Origin: Hortaea werneckii
Lineage: Eukaryota; Ascomycota; Dothideomycetes; Mycosphaerellales; Teratosphaeriaceae
NCBI GenBank assembly: GCA_037044905.1
Contig: JBAOKB010000037.1
Span: forward strand, 248,001-312,000
Direction of reading: 5' to 3'
Length of the DNA: 64,000 nt
The translations under genes were made by a program, and so were the position numbers. Every line of letters starts with the position of its first letter. Positions within the stretch are counted from its first letter, which is position 1. The notes beneath the pieces were generated by a model, which had not been told where the DNA came from, made no database searches, and saw only the letters and a list, made by a program, of their open reading frames with translations. Shown here one piece after another: positions 12,246 through 23,687 of the stretch.

Positions 12246-13482
12246 TTAGAAGTCTGCAAACATCTCGTCGTACTTTTCTTTCATTTCCTACAGAACGGTC
12301 AGTAACGTGCAAGTAGAGGCATGTAATTTAGGTACTCACCTTCGTGTATTCGTCCCGATGCTGTGGTTCGGCGTCATACTCATCAAAGTTTCTCGTATCG
12401 TCCGCACTCTTCAAATGAGGCACGATGGGTCCTTGCATCTTGCGGTGGTACAGGCCATCCCAGTCGATGCTCTTGAACCATGGCTGTGCTTTCACCGTGC
12501 TTGCGCCTCCCTTGATGTTGCCCAAGCGTTTGGTCACATCGACCGTGCAAAGCCCGCCGATCAACTCCCGGGCTTCTTCTGACATGGCACTCGGGTAGCG
12601 CACTTTGCCTTCTACGATCTGCTCATAGATCTTCATCGGATTCTGGTCCCAGAATGGCGGTTGGCCGACGAGGAACTCGTAGATCAAGATACCAAATGCC
12701 CACCAGTCGACTGCAGTCCCGTGCCCAGTATTTCTAATGACTTCTGGAGCAAGATACTCCGGCGTGCCACAAAGGGTGTACGTCTCTCGGTTCTCAATCT
12801 TCTTGGCGAAACCGAAATCGACCAATTTCAAATGCCCATCGGCATCAATCAAAATGTTCTCAGGCTTGAGGTCGCGGTACGCGACACCTTCATTCTCATG
12901 CAAGAATTCGAGGATCAAACAGATCTCGGCGGCGTAGAATTGTGACGTTGGCTCGTTGAATCGCCGGGCTCGGCGGAGGTAGGAGAAGACTTCGCCGCCT
13001 GGGCAGTAATCAAGCAGCATGTAAAGCGTGTCTGCATCCTGGAAACTGGCAACCATGGTCGTGATGAACGGATGTCCGGCAACGGCCGCTAGAACATTGC
13101 GCTCGTTACGCACATGTTCCACTTGCTTAAGCCTGATCACGTCCACCTTCCGGAGAATCTTCAATGCGAATACTTTGGTACTCTCTTCCTTACGACGGTC
13201 CGCTAGCTTCGTCAACCATACTCGTGCAAATGTGCCCGTACCAAGCGTCTTCAAGAGTTCAAAATCCTCCTTCCTCAAGACTTTTGATGAGTGTCCGACT
13301 ACCTTCCGTTGGGGGTCGATCGTAATATCGCTGGGCTCTAGCGGCTCCTTCTTTGCCTCCCACTCTGCCAATTTCCGCTTTTCTTCTTCTCTTGCTGCCT
13401 TTGTCTGACTATCATCATGGTCGTGGCCATGGTGGCTCTGGCTCATGCGATGCCGCAGCTTCTCGAGCACCGCTGGCGCCAT
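12246..13482 (-). CDS. cAMP-dependent protein kinase (PKA) catalytic subunit
   Basis: Exons 13482-12340 and 12287-12246 are joined across a 52-bp intron (GTGAGT to CTGTAG), giving 394 residues. The kinase core has the glycine loop GTGTFARV (about 81-88), lysine in FALK (108), YRDLKPEN (202-209), DFGFAK (222) and activation loop TLCGTPEYLAPE (236-247), whose first Thr matches the phosphorylated Thr of PKA. The tail ends KYDEMFADF, an AGC hydrophobic-motif end that only appears once the short last exon is added. The N terminus is His/Asp-rich and disordered. The ATG at 13482 is the first in frame. PKA phosphorylates Ser/Thr targets when cAMP releases the regulatory subunit, and controls growth, conidiation and virulence in fungi. 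I cannot tell which of the usual two fungal isoforms this is. Confidence 0.95.
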
Positions 13483-15074
13483 AGCAGCGCCCTTCTCGCT
13501 ACGCAAGGAATTTTTCGAATTCGATGTGCCCTTTGCCGAGGACGTACAGCTGTGAAGATCGTGTGCTTCTTACCACTGCTTCAACATCACTTTTGCAGCT
13601 GTCTGACGCTATCATGCGCTCAACTCCGTCATCCAGCGGCCGGGTGCTCCAATGCCGACAGTAGGAGGTAGATCGGAGACCGTGCAGGCGGTAATCAGGC
13701 GATCAAGAATGCCTGTCGATGCTCAACGGCAGTTCTCTGGTATTCAGGTACCCGGGTTGCTTGCAAGAGTCTGCCAACACGTGCCACATACCTATCGACG
13801 AGGGGCAACTCGAGGTCCTCGCAAAACTGAACTTTGACGGATTGCTGACAAGATGTGACGTCGAGACGCCTTAGGGCGGGCGTTGGCGTCGGCATCGGAG
13901 GCGGGAAAGCCCGCCTCATCAACCTCTTGACGTGGGACTACAGTATCGCGAACCTCACCTGGCGAGCCAAGGCGCGTTCAATCGCGCTTTTGGTCATTCT
14001 GGGCGCTCCAGACGACGACCAACATACCTCCGGTAATATGCTTGCTGTCGAGCCTTGAAACTGTGCAGCAAATGTGCAAAGAGACGAAGGAGATCACAAG
14101 ATCCTTCTCGTCTGTATCGGGAGAGATTTTACCCTGGGATGACACTACTGGGGCATTCTGTCTCCCTGGGCTCCTCACTCTCTTGCCTTGCCATGGACAG
14201 TCCTCGAGGGATGGGCCCAAATGCCATTAATGCATCACCACATGATGGGCAATTGGAAAAGCTTTGCTCGAGCGCTGTAACACGTTCAAATTCCATTAGC
14301 AACGGCCTTGAGGGTAAACACCATCACGCATGAAGTCCGACATTTGAAGAGGGCAAAAATCTGCAGTCATGATGCATCACACGTCCATTTTGATTCGAGA
14401 CTGGTCTCGCGCTTGATGAGCGGCGATGTAACACCCACGGCGTCTGAAGATGTGGAAGAGCACATTTAGTGACCTACGTCCGCACAACGCATATTGTACG
14501 ATGGAGACCGCCCTTCTCAGCGCGAACCGGCCAGCCTGGCTCTTCTATCGACCGAGAGCAAAGCTCAGGCTTGCACTTGAATAAGGCTTTAGGCTCTCTG
14601 CGCAAGTCCTTCGTAATCCTCAATGGAAGCTTTCAAGCTAGGTTGCACAACCGTGACGGTGGAAAGACGCAAGGTCGGGTCTGATCTACAAAACCGTGCT
14701 TGCAGCTGCAGCAGTAACCAGGTAGGCGCGAAGCGTCGTTACAAATGAGGCTGAGGCATTGGCAAAAAGATGCGTCGTAAGCACTTAAAAAGCACACATT
14801 CTTATCCCGCCCTCACTACTTTGGTTGTGCACAGGAACAACCCTAGATCCGAGATTGTACCTACACCATGCGGCGTCTGTCTGGCCTTCTCAATGCAACT
14901 CGCCTTAGGGCTGCCATGTCCGATTGGTCAGAATTGAGATGTCCGCCGGAGACCGCGCCTTAACGCCGAAGCACCCCACCTGCGCGGGGCCGCTTGCCAT
15001 GGACGCGGACCCGTTTACTTCTCAGTGATGAAGTCCGCTCGTCTCAAGAGGCGTGCGCTTTGTTGCGGTCAGCT
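13483..15074. other. Divergent intergenic region, 1.6 kb
   Basis: Promoter space between the PKA gene (-) and a Zn2Cys6 regulator (+). Only short frames without motifs are open. No repeat or RNA gene recognised. Confidence 0.5.
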
Positions 15075-16862
15075 ATGGAGACCAACGAGAACGGGGCGGA
15101 CTCAAATTTTGCTGGTTCTGCTGGCGCGCATGCGGAACAGTCGTGCGTAGCATGTCGCCGTCTGAAGAGAAAATGCTCCAAGGACCTTCCCGCGTGCTCG
15201 CTCTGCACCCGCGTGGGCAGGGAATGCGAATATCCTTCGCCCAGGTCGACACCCGACCGCTTGCATGGTGCACGGCCGTCCTCCTCTATAAGGAACTCGT
15301 CAGTGTGGCAGACGCCTGCAACAGGCCAGAAAGCATTAAGAGACCAACAAGATACACAAATACTTTTTGATTCACCGGGCCAGGGTGACGGCGTGCTTCC
15401 CACCCCAAGCGATTCTGCCTCTAGCCGGAGGCCGAAGGAATCGAAGTTCGCATCAGCCTGGTACATCGACTCTGTTTCAGCTCGAGGCATGGATATCGGC
15501 TCCACCACAGATCTCACGTGGTCAGATATTGAGGGTGTGCGGGTCAACTTGACGATAGACGACACACGTCAGATCGCGCAACATTTCTTCCGAACCGTCC
15601 ATGAATGGTTCCCCATAGGTAAGTTCCTTGCTCTAAAACTTTTGGCGAAACGTTTGGTATGCGCTAACGCGGCCGAAGTCTCCTACATGCGTATTCACCG
15701 CTTCCTGAACAGCAACGGCGAAGTCGTTGCAGCAGATACCGTTGGCATGTTTGTTGCAATGCACCTTGTTTCCAACGATACCAGCAGGGAACACCAAGCC
15801 GAGACGCAGGCCGTCATGTACCGCTCGCTCAAAATGGCCTTGCTTAATTGTGAGCAGCATGGACAGTTCACGACAAATTATCTAGCCGCGCTGGTTCTAA
15901 CGTGTTTATATGAAATGGCTCACGCCATTTATCCGGCCGCTTATTTCACAGTGGGTGCCTGTGCTCGGACGTGTTTCAGTATGGGCCTTCACGACAAGAG
16001 GTTCGCGACCCAGCTGGGCAAGCATGTAGATACCTGGACGGAAGCAGAGGAGAGGCGGCGCTTGTGGTGGGCAACCTTGATCCTGGAACGATATATCAAC
16101 GTTGGCTTCATGTTCCGGCCCATTTCGACCCACATCATCAAGCCTAATGAAATCATACCCGCAAGTGATGAGGATTGGGATCGAGGCGAGCTCGCAGTAA
16201 ACCCGCTTCTAGTCATGAGCATCGAAGCCCGAACAAACGTGGCACCGTTCGCTCGGACCTGTCAAGCCGCTCATTTGCTTGGACGAGTCAGTCAACACAC
16301 CAACGACCATGCCGATCCATCCGATGTCGATTTCCATTTCCAAGAAGCAGATCAGCTCCAGAGAGCAGCTAGTGCCCTGCTTGCAATCGTGCAACAAGAG
16401 TACAGCGAGACGGAAAGCTCTCTCCGCCATCGGCATTTCTCAGCAATGGCGCTCTGCTGTAGCGCGCTACTTGCATTGTACGACGTTCATTCCTGCATAG
16501 AGACGGAAGCCATCGAGAGCGGGGGGAGGGACAAAGGGGCTCGGATGGAACTCCAGCAGCTCGCCATCGACGGCTTCAAGCGAGTGTCAGCCGTGACGCT
16601 GGACCTCACTGAGGAGATCCAGCAGACTATGGCCACGCAGGGCCTTGACCGCATCAGTCCGTTTGTCATGAATGCGCTTTACCAGGCCGCGGGAACGTAT
16701 GCGTGGTACGCGCGAGAGAACGGCAGTGCGAGCCATCTCGGTGCGTTGCAGAAGATACGAGATGTATTGGCTTTGTTGGGCCCGAGATGGCGCGTGGCTG
16801 ACGATTACCTCGAGTTACTGAAGGATACAGAGTTCGAGCATGGTGGAGGGTGTAACATGTGA
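15075..16862 (+). CDS. Zn2Cys6 transcription factor with fungal-specific regulatory domain
   Basis: Exons 15075-15618 and 15679-16862 are joined across a 60-bp intron (GTAAGT to CGAAG, branch-like GCTAAC), giving 575 residues. Splicing restores HEWFPIVSYMRI at the start of the regulatory domain. The binuclear cluster is at Cys 24, 27, 34, 41, 44 and 51 (CVACRRLKRKC then CSLC). The middle homology region includes AEERRRLWWATLILERY and the FRPIS segment typical of this superfamily. The ATG at 15075 is chosen because the longer frame begins at a non-ATG codon. It would bind CGG-type DNA sites in the nucleus, but its regulon is unknown and no neighbour suggests one. Confidence 0.9.
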   Translation: METNENGADSNFAGSAGAHAEQSCVACRRLKRKCSKDLPACSLCTRVGRECEYPSPRSTPDRLHGARPSSSIRNSSVWQTPATGQKALRDQQDTQILFDSPGQGDGVLPTPSDSASSRRPKESKFASAWYIDSVSARGMDIGSTTDLTWSDIEGVRVNLTIDDTRQIAQHFFRTVHEWFPIGKFLALKLLAKRLVCANAAEVSYMRIHRFLNSNGEVVAADTVGMFVAMHLVSNDTSREHQAETQAVMYRSLKMALLNCEQHGQFTTNYLAALVLTCLYEMAHAIYPAAYFTVGACARTCFSMGLHDKRFATQLGKHVDTWTEAEERRRLWWATLILERYINVGFMFRPISTHIIKPNEIIPASDEDWDRGELAVNPLLVMSIEARTNVAPFARTCQAAHLLGRVSQHTNDHADPSDVDFHFQEADQLQRAASALLAIVQQEYSETESSLRHRHFSAMALCCSALLALYDVHSCIETEAIESGGRDKGARMELQQLAIDGFKRVSAVTLDLTEEIQQTMATQGLDRISPFVMNALYQAAGTYAWYARENGSASHLGALQKIRDVLALLGPRWRVADDYLELLKDTEFEHGGGCNM

Positions 16863-17277
16863 TTGCGCTAGGAGATGGGCACTTGCCTTTAAATGTCAGT
16901 GACAACGAAGTTTCCTCTGAGTTTCTCAAGGACATCGTCAATCATAACGGCAGCACCGAATACCAGGACTTTTGGCGAGAGAGCACAGCGTGAGCCTCTG
17001 CCCGGAGATCACTTTAGGATGGCGAAAGATACGAAGAGCTCTTCCGTTCGCAATGCGAGAGTTCTAAGAAGTCGCAGAAGATTTCGAGCTGCGAAAGTTG
17101 CCCTGCAAACACGCCAATCATGGATTGATCGGGGTCTGAGCAAGTCGAGCGCCTCTGGGAGGCAAGCTGAGGTTGCACGGGAGCATCGGACACATAGCAT
17201 AGCAGGCGATATATTCCAGGACAGAAGCGCCGCTTAAACGCGCCAAAGGCGAATAGATTACATAGAATACATACAGC
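16863..17277. other. Convergent intergenic region
   Basis: About 415 bp between the 3' ends of the Zn2Cys6 gene (+) and the COQ11-like gene (-). It probably contains both terminators. Nothing else seen. Confidence 0.5.
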
Positions 17278-18227
17278 TCAAAGCATACCGCGTCTCCAAG
17301 CCTTGTTCGCGAGGGATTCAATCTCAGAGACTTCCACCGGACCCTTGACACCCTCGTCAGCGAGGCCTTCGACGATAGCTTCGGCGACCAGATCGGCCTT
17401 GAGAGGCTTTGCACCTCCTGCGCCCATCAGCCACGTCAGGTTGCCTCCGGTCAAGCTGTTGGCGAGGAACCCGCCGTACGTGACTGCAGCCATGGGGATG
17501 GTGAAGCCGCGACTGCTGTCGAAGAGGAACCCAGGCCGGATGAACAAGCTCCGCATGCGTGGGAAGGTCGTGGAAATGATATCCTCTGCCTCCCGTTTCG
17601 TCCGGATGTATCTCCCCGGCAGTACGGGCGCCCCAGCTGCCGCGGAGACGTAGGCGAATGATGGCACCTTCGCCTCGTTGGCTTCCCGCGCGAGGACGAC
17701 GGCCGAGTCGCGGTTCATCAGCTCGTATGTCAACTCGCCTCCTCTTTCCGCCGCCTCCATCTCCTGTCCTGGCTGGCGCTCGAGCGGGTTGACGTTGCTG
17801 CCTTTCTTGGTCTGGGAGAAGGCTCGTTTGAGGCCGGCGATTGGTGACTCCTTGCCCGTCAATACGCCTTTGTAGTCTGCTTCCAGCAAGATGCCCATGC
17901 TATGTACGACCGCATCGGCGCCTTCGAGGTCGCTTTTGTAGGTTTCCGGGTGGAGGATGTTCGCTGCTCGCCAAGTTACCGACTTGGACCAGGCGGGGGC
18001 TGTCTGGTGGGCGGACACGGAGGGCCAGTTGGGTTCGCCGGATCGGCTGAGAAGCATCTTGTTAGTCCCGCCGACATGACCTGTACTCGTGAGATTAAGG
18101 CATCCGCTTACCTTATCGAGGTCACATCCCATTCACGAGCTACGGCAGCTTTGCAGATTCGGTTGCCAAGGAAGCCATTGCCGCCGCAGACGACAAGCTT
18201 CTTCTTTACAGCCGATGCGGTCGCCAT
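17278..18227 (-). CDS. COQ11-like NAD(P)-binding protein (atypical SDR, mitochondrial)
   Basis: Exons 18227-18112 and 18046-17278 are joined across a 65-bp intron (GTAAGC to TTCTCAG), giving 294 residues. The small first exon supplies the Rossmann glycine motif GGNGFLG (residues 15-21), and the join reads SISRSGEPNWP. Further family features are DAVVHSMGILLE, YVSAAAGAP and a YIRTKREAE segment where a classical SDR has YxxxK. The family includes yeast Coq11 (YLR290C), an atypical short-chain dehydrogenase tied to the coenzyme Q synthesis complex, and plant and animal NDUFA9-like proteins. It shares a 324-bp divergent promoter with the DHHC gene. Function in this organism is inferred from family only. 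Confidence 0.82.
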
Positions 18228-18551
18228 CTTGCCCAAACAAACAATGTATTGAGAAAGGCAGTAGTGCGAGAATTGACATGTGAGGTATTGTCAGAGTCGA
18301 GGCTCCTTGAACGCGTCGATTTCCGCGCGAGACATGACATCATGCGATCTTGCATACAGCACAGCTCAAGCGGCGGGCCGATGAACCACGGTCCTGGGTC
18401 GATCCTGGGTGACAGCCCGCCCACCGCGCCGACCAGCGACACCCGCCACCTCCTCCAACGGCTTCCCGGCCTTGCATCTCCATCTCGAACAGCCGCCATA
18501 CATCAACTTTCCCCAGTCCTCCGCCCGTGATCGATCGATGGAGATGTATCG

Positions 18552-19996
18552 ATGGCGAAGGAGAAACCAGAGACCCCGCGCAACAAGGTCTCCTTAGCCT
18601 CAGCCAAGGCGGTACCCATCTTCCTGTCGCTGCTCGTGGTCTATGCATCATACGTGGTCGTGGGGCCCTTCAGCATCGACTATCTGATCAACAATGAGGA
18701 TCCCGAGAAGCGCAACATCTCCGCTGGCATCGCACTACCCATCGTCTGGTTCGTGCTACTGATCCCAGTCGCCACGAGCTACGCCAGACTGCTTTACGTG
18801 GTGTCGAAGGATCCGGGCTACATCCCATTTGGCGATGATGAGGCTGCGGAAGCACCGCCGCCCGATTTTTGGATGCGTGATGTGTTCGTGTGCACCCCTC
18901 AGGGACTCCCAATCTGGTGCCATCATTGCCGAAACTGGAAACCGGACAGGGCGCACCATAATCGAGATACCGGACGATGCACGAAAAAGCAAGATCATTT
19001 CTGCCCGTGGGTCGGCGGGGTGGTGGGGGAGCGATCGATGAAGTTCTTTGCCCAGTTTCTGTGCTACAGCCTCACGCTCTCGACGTACCTAATGATCTTG
19101 ATGGCCTACTATGTGCATAAAGATAGATCTCACGTCCAGTGGATCGTGGCCCTGGGTTTGGGAGGCTTTTTCGTGTTTTTTACGCTTGGGATGGTGATCA
19201 ACACGATGCGTAAGTCTGGGGTGTGAGAATCATCGAAGACAATAGCTAAATTTAAGCAGGTATGATTTTCCATAACGCCACAACGATAGAAGAAGCGGGA
19301 CCACGAACCATTTTGATGGCCGTCGTCCTGCCGCCGGAGCTCCAAGGCGATGCTATTGGCCGGCCTAGCCCGATCTACAGTCCTCCAACTAGTCGTTCTG
19401 GACACAGCGACAGCGAACAACCTTTCGTGTCCGAGATCGATGACCCGTCGCATAGCAGCTACTTTAGCAAAGGAGGCAGCCGAGGCTGGCCTTTGCGACG
19501 TCTGGCCCGGAGCAAAGCTTGGAAAGGAACCGTAACGTATCCCTTGCCTAACAATCTGCCAACCGATCGACCGCCCATACCGGCTCCTGAGCCGAGAACG
19601 TTTGCTATCTTGGAGACCTGGCCAGGCATGAACCCTTGGGATCTAGGTTCTACTTACCTTAACTTCACCGCTGTATTCGGGACTAAGCTGCACCATTGGC
19701 TCCTCCCTATCCGGCATTCGCCCTGCTGCGAGCACACATCCGCAGTCTCCCTCTATCCTCTCGGACCGCAATTCGAAGAGATGTTGGAGGAGGTCGGCAT
19801 GGTGCAACGTGAATTTAAGAACGCCCAGGACCCTAGCAGGCCACGCGACAAATCGAATCGAAAACGACGACCCCGGTTGGGAGAAGGGTGGCAGAATGGT
19901 GAGAGGCCGGATGGATGGATCAGTGAAAAGGAGGCCCGCAGGGTGAGGAACCAGGCTAGGGCCAGAATGAGGATTGATGATGACTTTGTACCATGA
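18552..19996 (+). CDS. DHHC palmitoyltransferase (PFA5-like)
   Basis: Exons 18552-19209 and 19260-19996 are joined across a 50-bp intron (GTAAGT to TAAGCAG), giving 464 residues. The join reads INTMRMIFHNATTIEE, matching the TTxE motif of DHHC enzymes. Four membrane helices surround a Cys-rich domain (WCHHCRNWKPDRAHH...GRC) with the catalytic element DHFCPWVGG. The active-site signature is thus DHFC, as I recall for the PFA5 branch, instead of DHHC, with the catalytic Cys kept. The C-terminal PWDLGSTYLNFTAVFG segment is the usual aPaQ-like region. The enzyme S-acylates membrane proteins in the endomembrane system or at the plasma membrane. The tail is basic and disordered. Confidence 0.9.
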
Positions 19997-21259
19997 CCTT
20001 TGTTATTTCTAGAAATATTCCTAAATCACTCACGAGTGTTTCCAGTATTTACACGATTTGGAAAGCGATTTCATATTCATAAAGATGAATTCGATGCACA
20101 GGAAACCACGGTCCGAGTGTACCCTCCCTTATTCAAGTGGTTTTTATTCTTCTCAAAGTGAATGTGATCATGATCAGCTAGTGCATGGAAACGTCCTGGA
20201 ATAGTATTCATGTGCCTGTTAGACCATCCGCGATTGGGTTGACTTTGCATTCGATCTCATACACAGCTTCGTCTGGAACGACGTGTCACATTGCTGACTG
20301 GCTTGAGATTGTTGAGGGGATGGGTAGGGAAAGTCCTTTTTTTTTTTTTTTTTTTTTTGCGAGAGAAGGGTAGCAGGGGGAAAAAAGCAAATGCTCGGAC
20401 TATGTATCAAGCTGCACATGAGAAGTTGGAGGCGACTGGGTGTCGACCTTGTCTTCATGTCGGCATCCGTCTTGCTTGCCTGCAGATGACCTTGTCAAAC
20501 GCGGCACAGGCAAGCATTCGCGCAGCTTTGAATAACGGGAATTCGAATTGCAAGAGACCCGCTCGATCGAGAACTCTTCTCTCTGAAAAGTAGATAAGTG
20601 CGGTAGTGGCGCGAATTAGTGAACGTGCGGCTATAGGTTGAATAGGTACCGCATCTCTGTTATAGATGTACCTGGGTAACTATTCGCAGCCGAACTTCTA
20701 GAAACCCGTGTTATCCCTGTCGGGACTAGTGGATCAGAAAAAGCCGGTCGCTTGGGTTCCCGGCTCGTTGCGCCACACCCTTTCCCGCGCACGTTGCGAC
20801 GGCGGCACTTTGATGGGCTTTAAGTTTCAGCGCGAAACGGATTTACATCAACAAAAACTGTAGCGCCCTCCTTTCCACGTAATAATAGTCCTCTGGGCCT
20901 CTGCGGCCCAGTCGTCTCCTCCCCTCTCGAAATGTTGCTAGAAACCGTATACAGCAGTATTATCTGACCACAACACCGGACAGCTGCATTCGTGAGGGAC
21001 GAACCTGCCAAGCCGCCCGCTCGCCGCGTCTTATCAATCTACTTGACGTTTCACCCATCAACCGTCTTGGCTGCGGGTTGACAAGAGGGCTGCCACGCTG
21101 CGCAACGTAGTCCATCTTCGTCAGCTTCTTGGTCACCTTCTCTCCTTACAGATTCGTCGTTCGCTCCCTCCTGTCCCGTCTCTGGCCTCGCTCTATTGCG
21201 GCCTATTTCGATCGATGAGCGCGCAACACTGAAACTCCCCCTTGAAGAAAGCCATCGCG
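19997..21259. other. Intergenic region, 1.26 kb
   Basis: 3' flank of the DHHC gene and promoter of the GT25-like gene. It contains a 22-base T tract. Nothing else supported. Confidence 0.5.
20337..20358. repeat. Poly-T tract, 22 bases
   Basis: An uninterrupted run of T in intergenic sequence. Such tracts are common in fungal promoters and exclude nucleosomes. Its length is also error-prone in assemblies. Confidence 0.8.
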
Positions 21260-22453
21260 ATGCTTGCACGGAACGTTCGGTTCCCCTCCGTCTACCTCCT
21301 CTTAGCTCTGGGCCTGATTGGGATATTCTTGTACTACCGTACAGCCATATCCACAGAAGTATCGGTGAGGTTAGGAGGTGGGAAGAGCACGTCAACACCC
21401 GCCAATGCGACACTTGGGTTTGGAGGGTTGTACGTGGTCTCAGGGCCAGGCTCCCCGCGGAGAGCGCACCTGGAGGAGGCAGCTGCGGTGACGGAGTTGG
21501 AGTTGACTATACCCGAGCAGATGACTTGGACGGACGCAGATGTGAGGAACTTCAGGCCGGAGAACGAATCAGAGTCACGGGTTTTGACGGGCAGTGTGAA
21601 AGCGTGGTTGAGCCACCATTTGGTACTACGGGAGTTTTTGGCATCGGGGTTGGAGACAGCCCTGTTCTTTGAAGACGATGTAGATTGGGATATCAGAGTG
21701 CGGACGCAACAAATACCTCTCGCGCAGCAAGCGGTACAGAAACTCTCCGAGACCAGGCCTCTGGACGCCGAAGCTTACCCCTGGGGGACCGAAGCGGACT
21801 GGGATCTTCTGTACGTCGGACACTGCGGTGACTACTTTGGCGACATAGCAGACGGTGTCGGCGTGGGCCACAATCATCCAGAGCAGCTCGCGGAGACTCA
21901 GCATGTCAAGTACCAGGACCAGACCATGCTGCCGCGCTATGATCTGCATCCATTTACAGCGGGGATCCTCGAAGCGTTCGGCATACCTCAGAAGACACGC
22001 TTAATCCACCGGTCGAAATGGCCACTCTGTACGTTCGGCTACGCATTAACACGGCGTACCGCCGAACGCATCATCACCGAGATCGCACCGCCTCACGAGC
22101 AACCGGAACGAGACATCTCCGCCTTTGACGTCGCTATTCTGTCAGGCTGTCGCGATGGGCCGCTGAAGTGCTACTCAATCACCCCGGAGCTGTTCCATCA
22201 CATGGAAGGCGAAAGCTTGATCGCCGACATAGAAGCGAGCGAACGCAAGATCTTCCGTCCGCCAGTCGATGCGGCAGGACTAGAGCAGACCAAGTACCGT
22301 ATGGAGACCAGCAATATCGGGTGTGGCTTCTTCGATGGCAGCTTCTACTACGAGGGTGACCAGTCGAAGCTGGAGCAGTTCAAAGAGCTCGCATGGATGA
22401 AGGACTGTCCTAAGCGCCGAAGGCCAAATTCACCGAAAGAAGACGGCCGGTGA
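21260..22453 (+). CDS. Glycosyltransferase family 25-like type II membrane protein
   Basis: A single exon of 397 residues. Residues 10-30 (VYLLLALGLIGIFLYY) form one signal anchor, giving a lumenal catalytic domain. The GT25 features are VKAWLSHHLVLREFL followed by FFEDDVDWDI, the metal- and sugar-nucleotide-binding acidic motif, and a later LYVGHCGDYFGD segment. GT25 members include bacterial LPS galactosyltransferases and animal collagen galactosyltransferases. Fungal members are secretory-pathway proteins of unknown acceptor. The ATG at 21260 is the first in frame and sits just before the anchor. Confidence 0.85.
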   Translation: MLARNVRFPSVYLLLALGLIGIFLYYRTAISTEVSVRLGGGKSTSTPANATLGFGGLYVVSGPGSPRRAHLEEAAAVTELELTIPEQMTWTDADVRNFRPENESESRVLTGSVKAWLSHHLVLREFLASGLETALFFEDDVDWDIRVRTQQIPLAQQAVQKLSETRPLDAEAYPWGTEADWDLLYVGHCGDYFGDIADGVGVGHNHPEQLAETQHVKYQDQTMLPRYDLHPFTAGILEAFGIPQKTRLIHRSKWPLCTFGYALTRRTAERIITEIAPPHEQPERDISAFDVAILSGCRDGPLKCYSITPELFHHMEGESLIADIEASERKIFRPPVDAAGLEQTKYRMETSNIGCGFFDGSFYYEGDQSKLEQFKELAWMKDCPKRRRPNSPKEDGR

Positions 22454-23687
22454 AGCAATGTGATTTCGACTTTAGCGTTTCCAAGGAATTTAGATGTTGT
22501 TTTGCATAGCGAGCATTCGCGAGCGTATACTAGAGACAGGGCATTACGAGGCGTTGTTTTCCTTTTTGAGGGCTGTGGATACCCAAGCAAGCTCAGACTT
22601 TGTACATAGAGCCAGCGACTGTGTTTTACTACAATGGTGAGGCAGAATGGACGCTCGCTCTTTGAGCTGTTTGATGATTCAATCCATCTCCATTCAATCG
22701 TCGTCGAGTTTGACGTGCTCCCCACAACAGCTGGGGTTGACTTTACCATGGAACCTTTGCGGGAGGATCAAAGCTGTTTCCTTATGCCGGCTTCTAAGGC
22801 AATATCGATCGCGGTAAGGTCTCACTACCATTGACCGCGGGCTTGGAGGCTTCAATCTCGGCATACATACTGTAGTAATGTGTCAAATGATTACTCATGT
22901 CTTCATCGCTAGACTCAGGACCGCAGGACATGGGAAGAGCCAAGCATTGGCCAAGCTTAGGTCTCGCAGGCTTCGCATGTAGCTTTCGCTACTACCTCCT
23001 ATGTCAAGTGCAAGACTTGGAGGGCTTCCTTGTTGGTCCTTTTTCCTTTACTAATTTCAGGTACTGGTGTTGCATATTCCTCGCTCTGATCTGGAAGGCT
23101 GTGTGAAAGTGTGCTCAGACATGCTTGCACGGGCTGTGCATCCACAGCATTGCAAGCCACCCGTCGCGTATCTTACAGTACTGCGCATCCAGCACAGGAA
23201 CGCTTGGGCCGCATCAAGCACTCCCACTTCTTCAACACCTGCATTCGCTTCTAAGCGCGATTTTAATTCACTATCTCTGTCGTGGTCTGGACTCAAGACT
23301 CCTCCCACCACCTCAGTTGCGGAAGCATCCGCAGGCAGATATAAGATAGATGTAACCCTGCCGTCCACAGCCTAGGCCCATCTGACAGCCTGAAATGGTC
23401 AATGAATTGTGATAACAGCCTTGGTGCGGCCTTGGCTGCAGTAAGCCGAAGTGGGCGCTTTGCCGGCGACGGCAGAGATCAGCAACCACATGCCTTTGTC
23501 TAAAAGCTAGATCGAAGGTCGCACGGGGCTGTGAATTCGTCTCACTGCCTTCGCCTTCACTACCGGTGAGCGTACGGTCAAGGCAACGAGAACATCAACA
23601 ATTTAACTATAACCCCTTGCCCTCAGTCCACATTCGCGCTGTGTTTCTCATCCAAATCGAAGGCTCCTCATCGACTCGAAGATCAAG
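22454..23687. other. Intergenic region, 1.2 kb
   Basis: Spacer between two plus-strand genes, presumably with the permease promoter. Open frames around 23.0-23.4 kb on both strands are short and motif-free. Nothing else seen. Confidence 0.5.
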
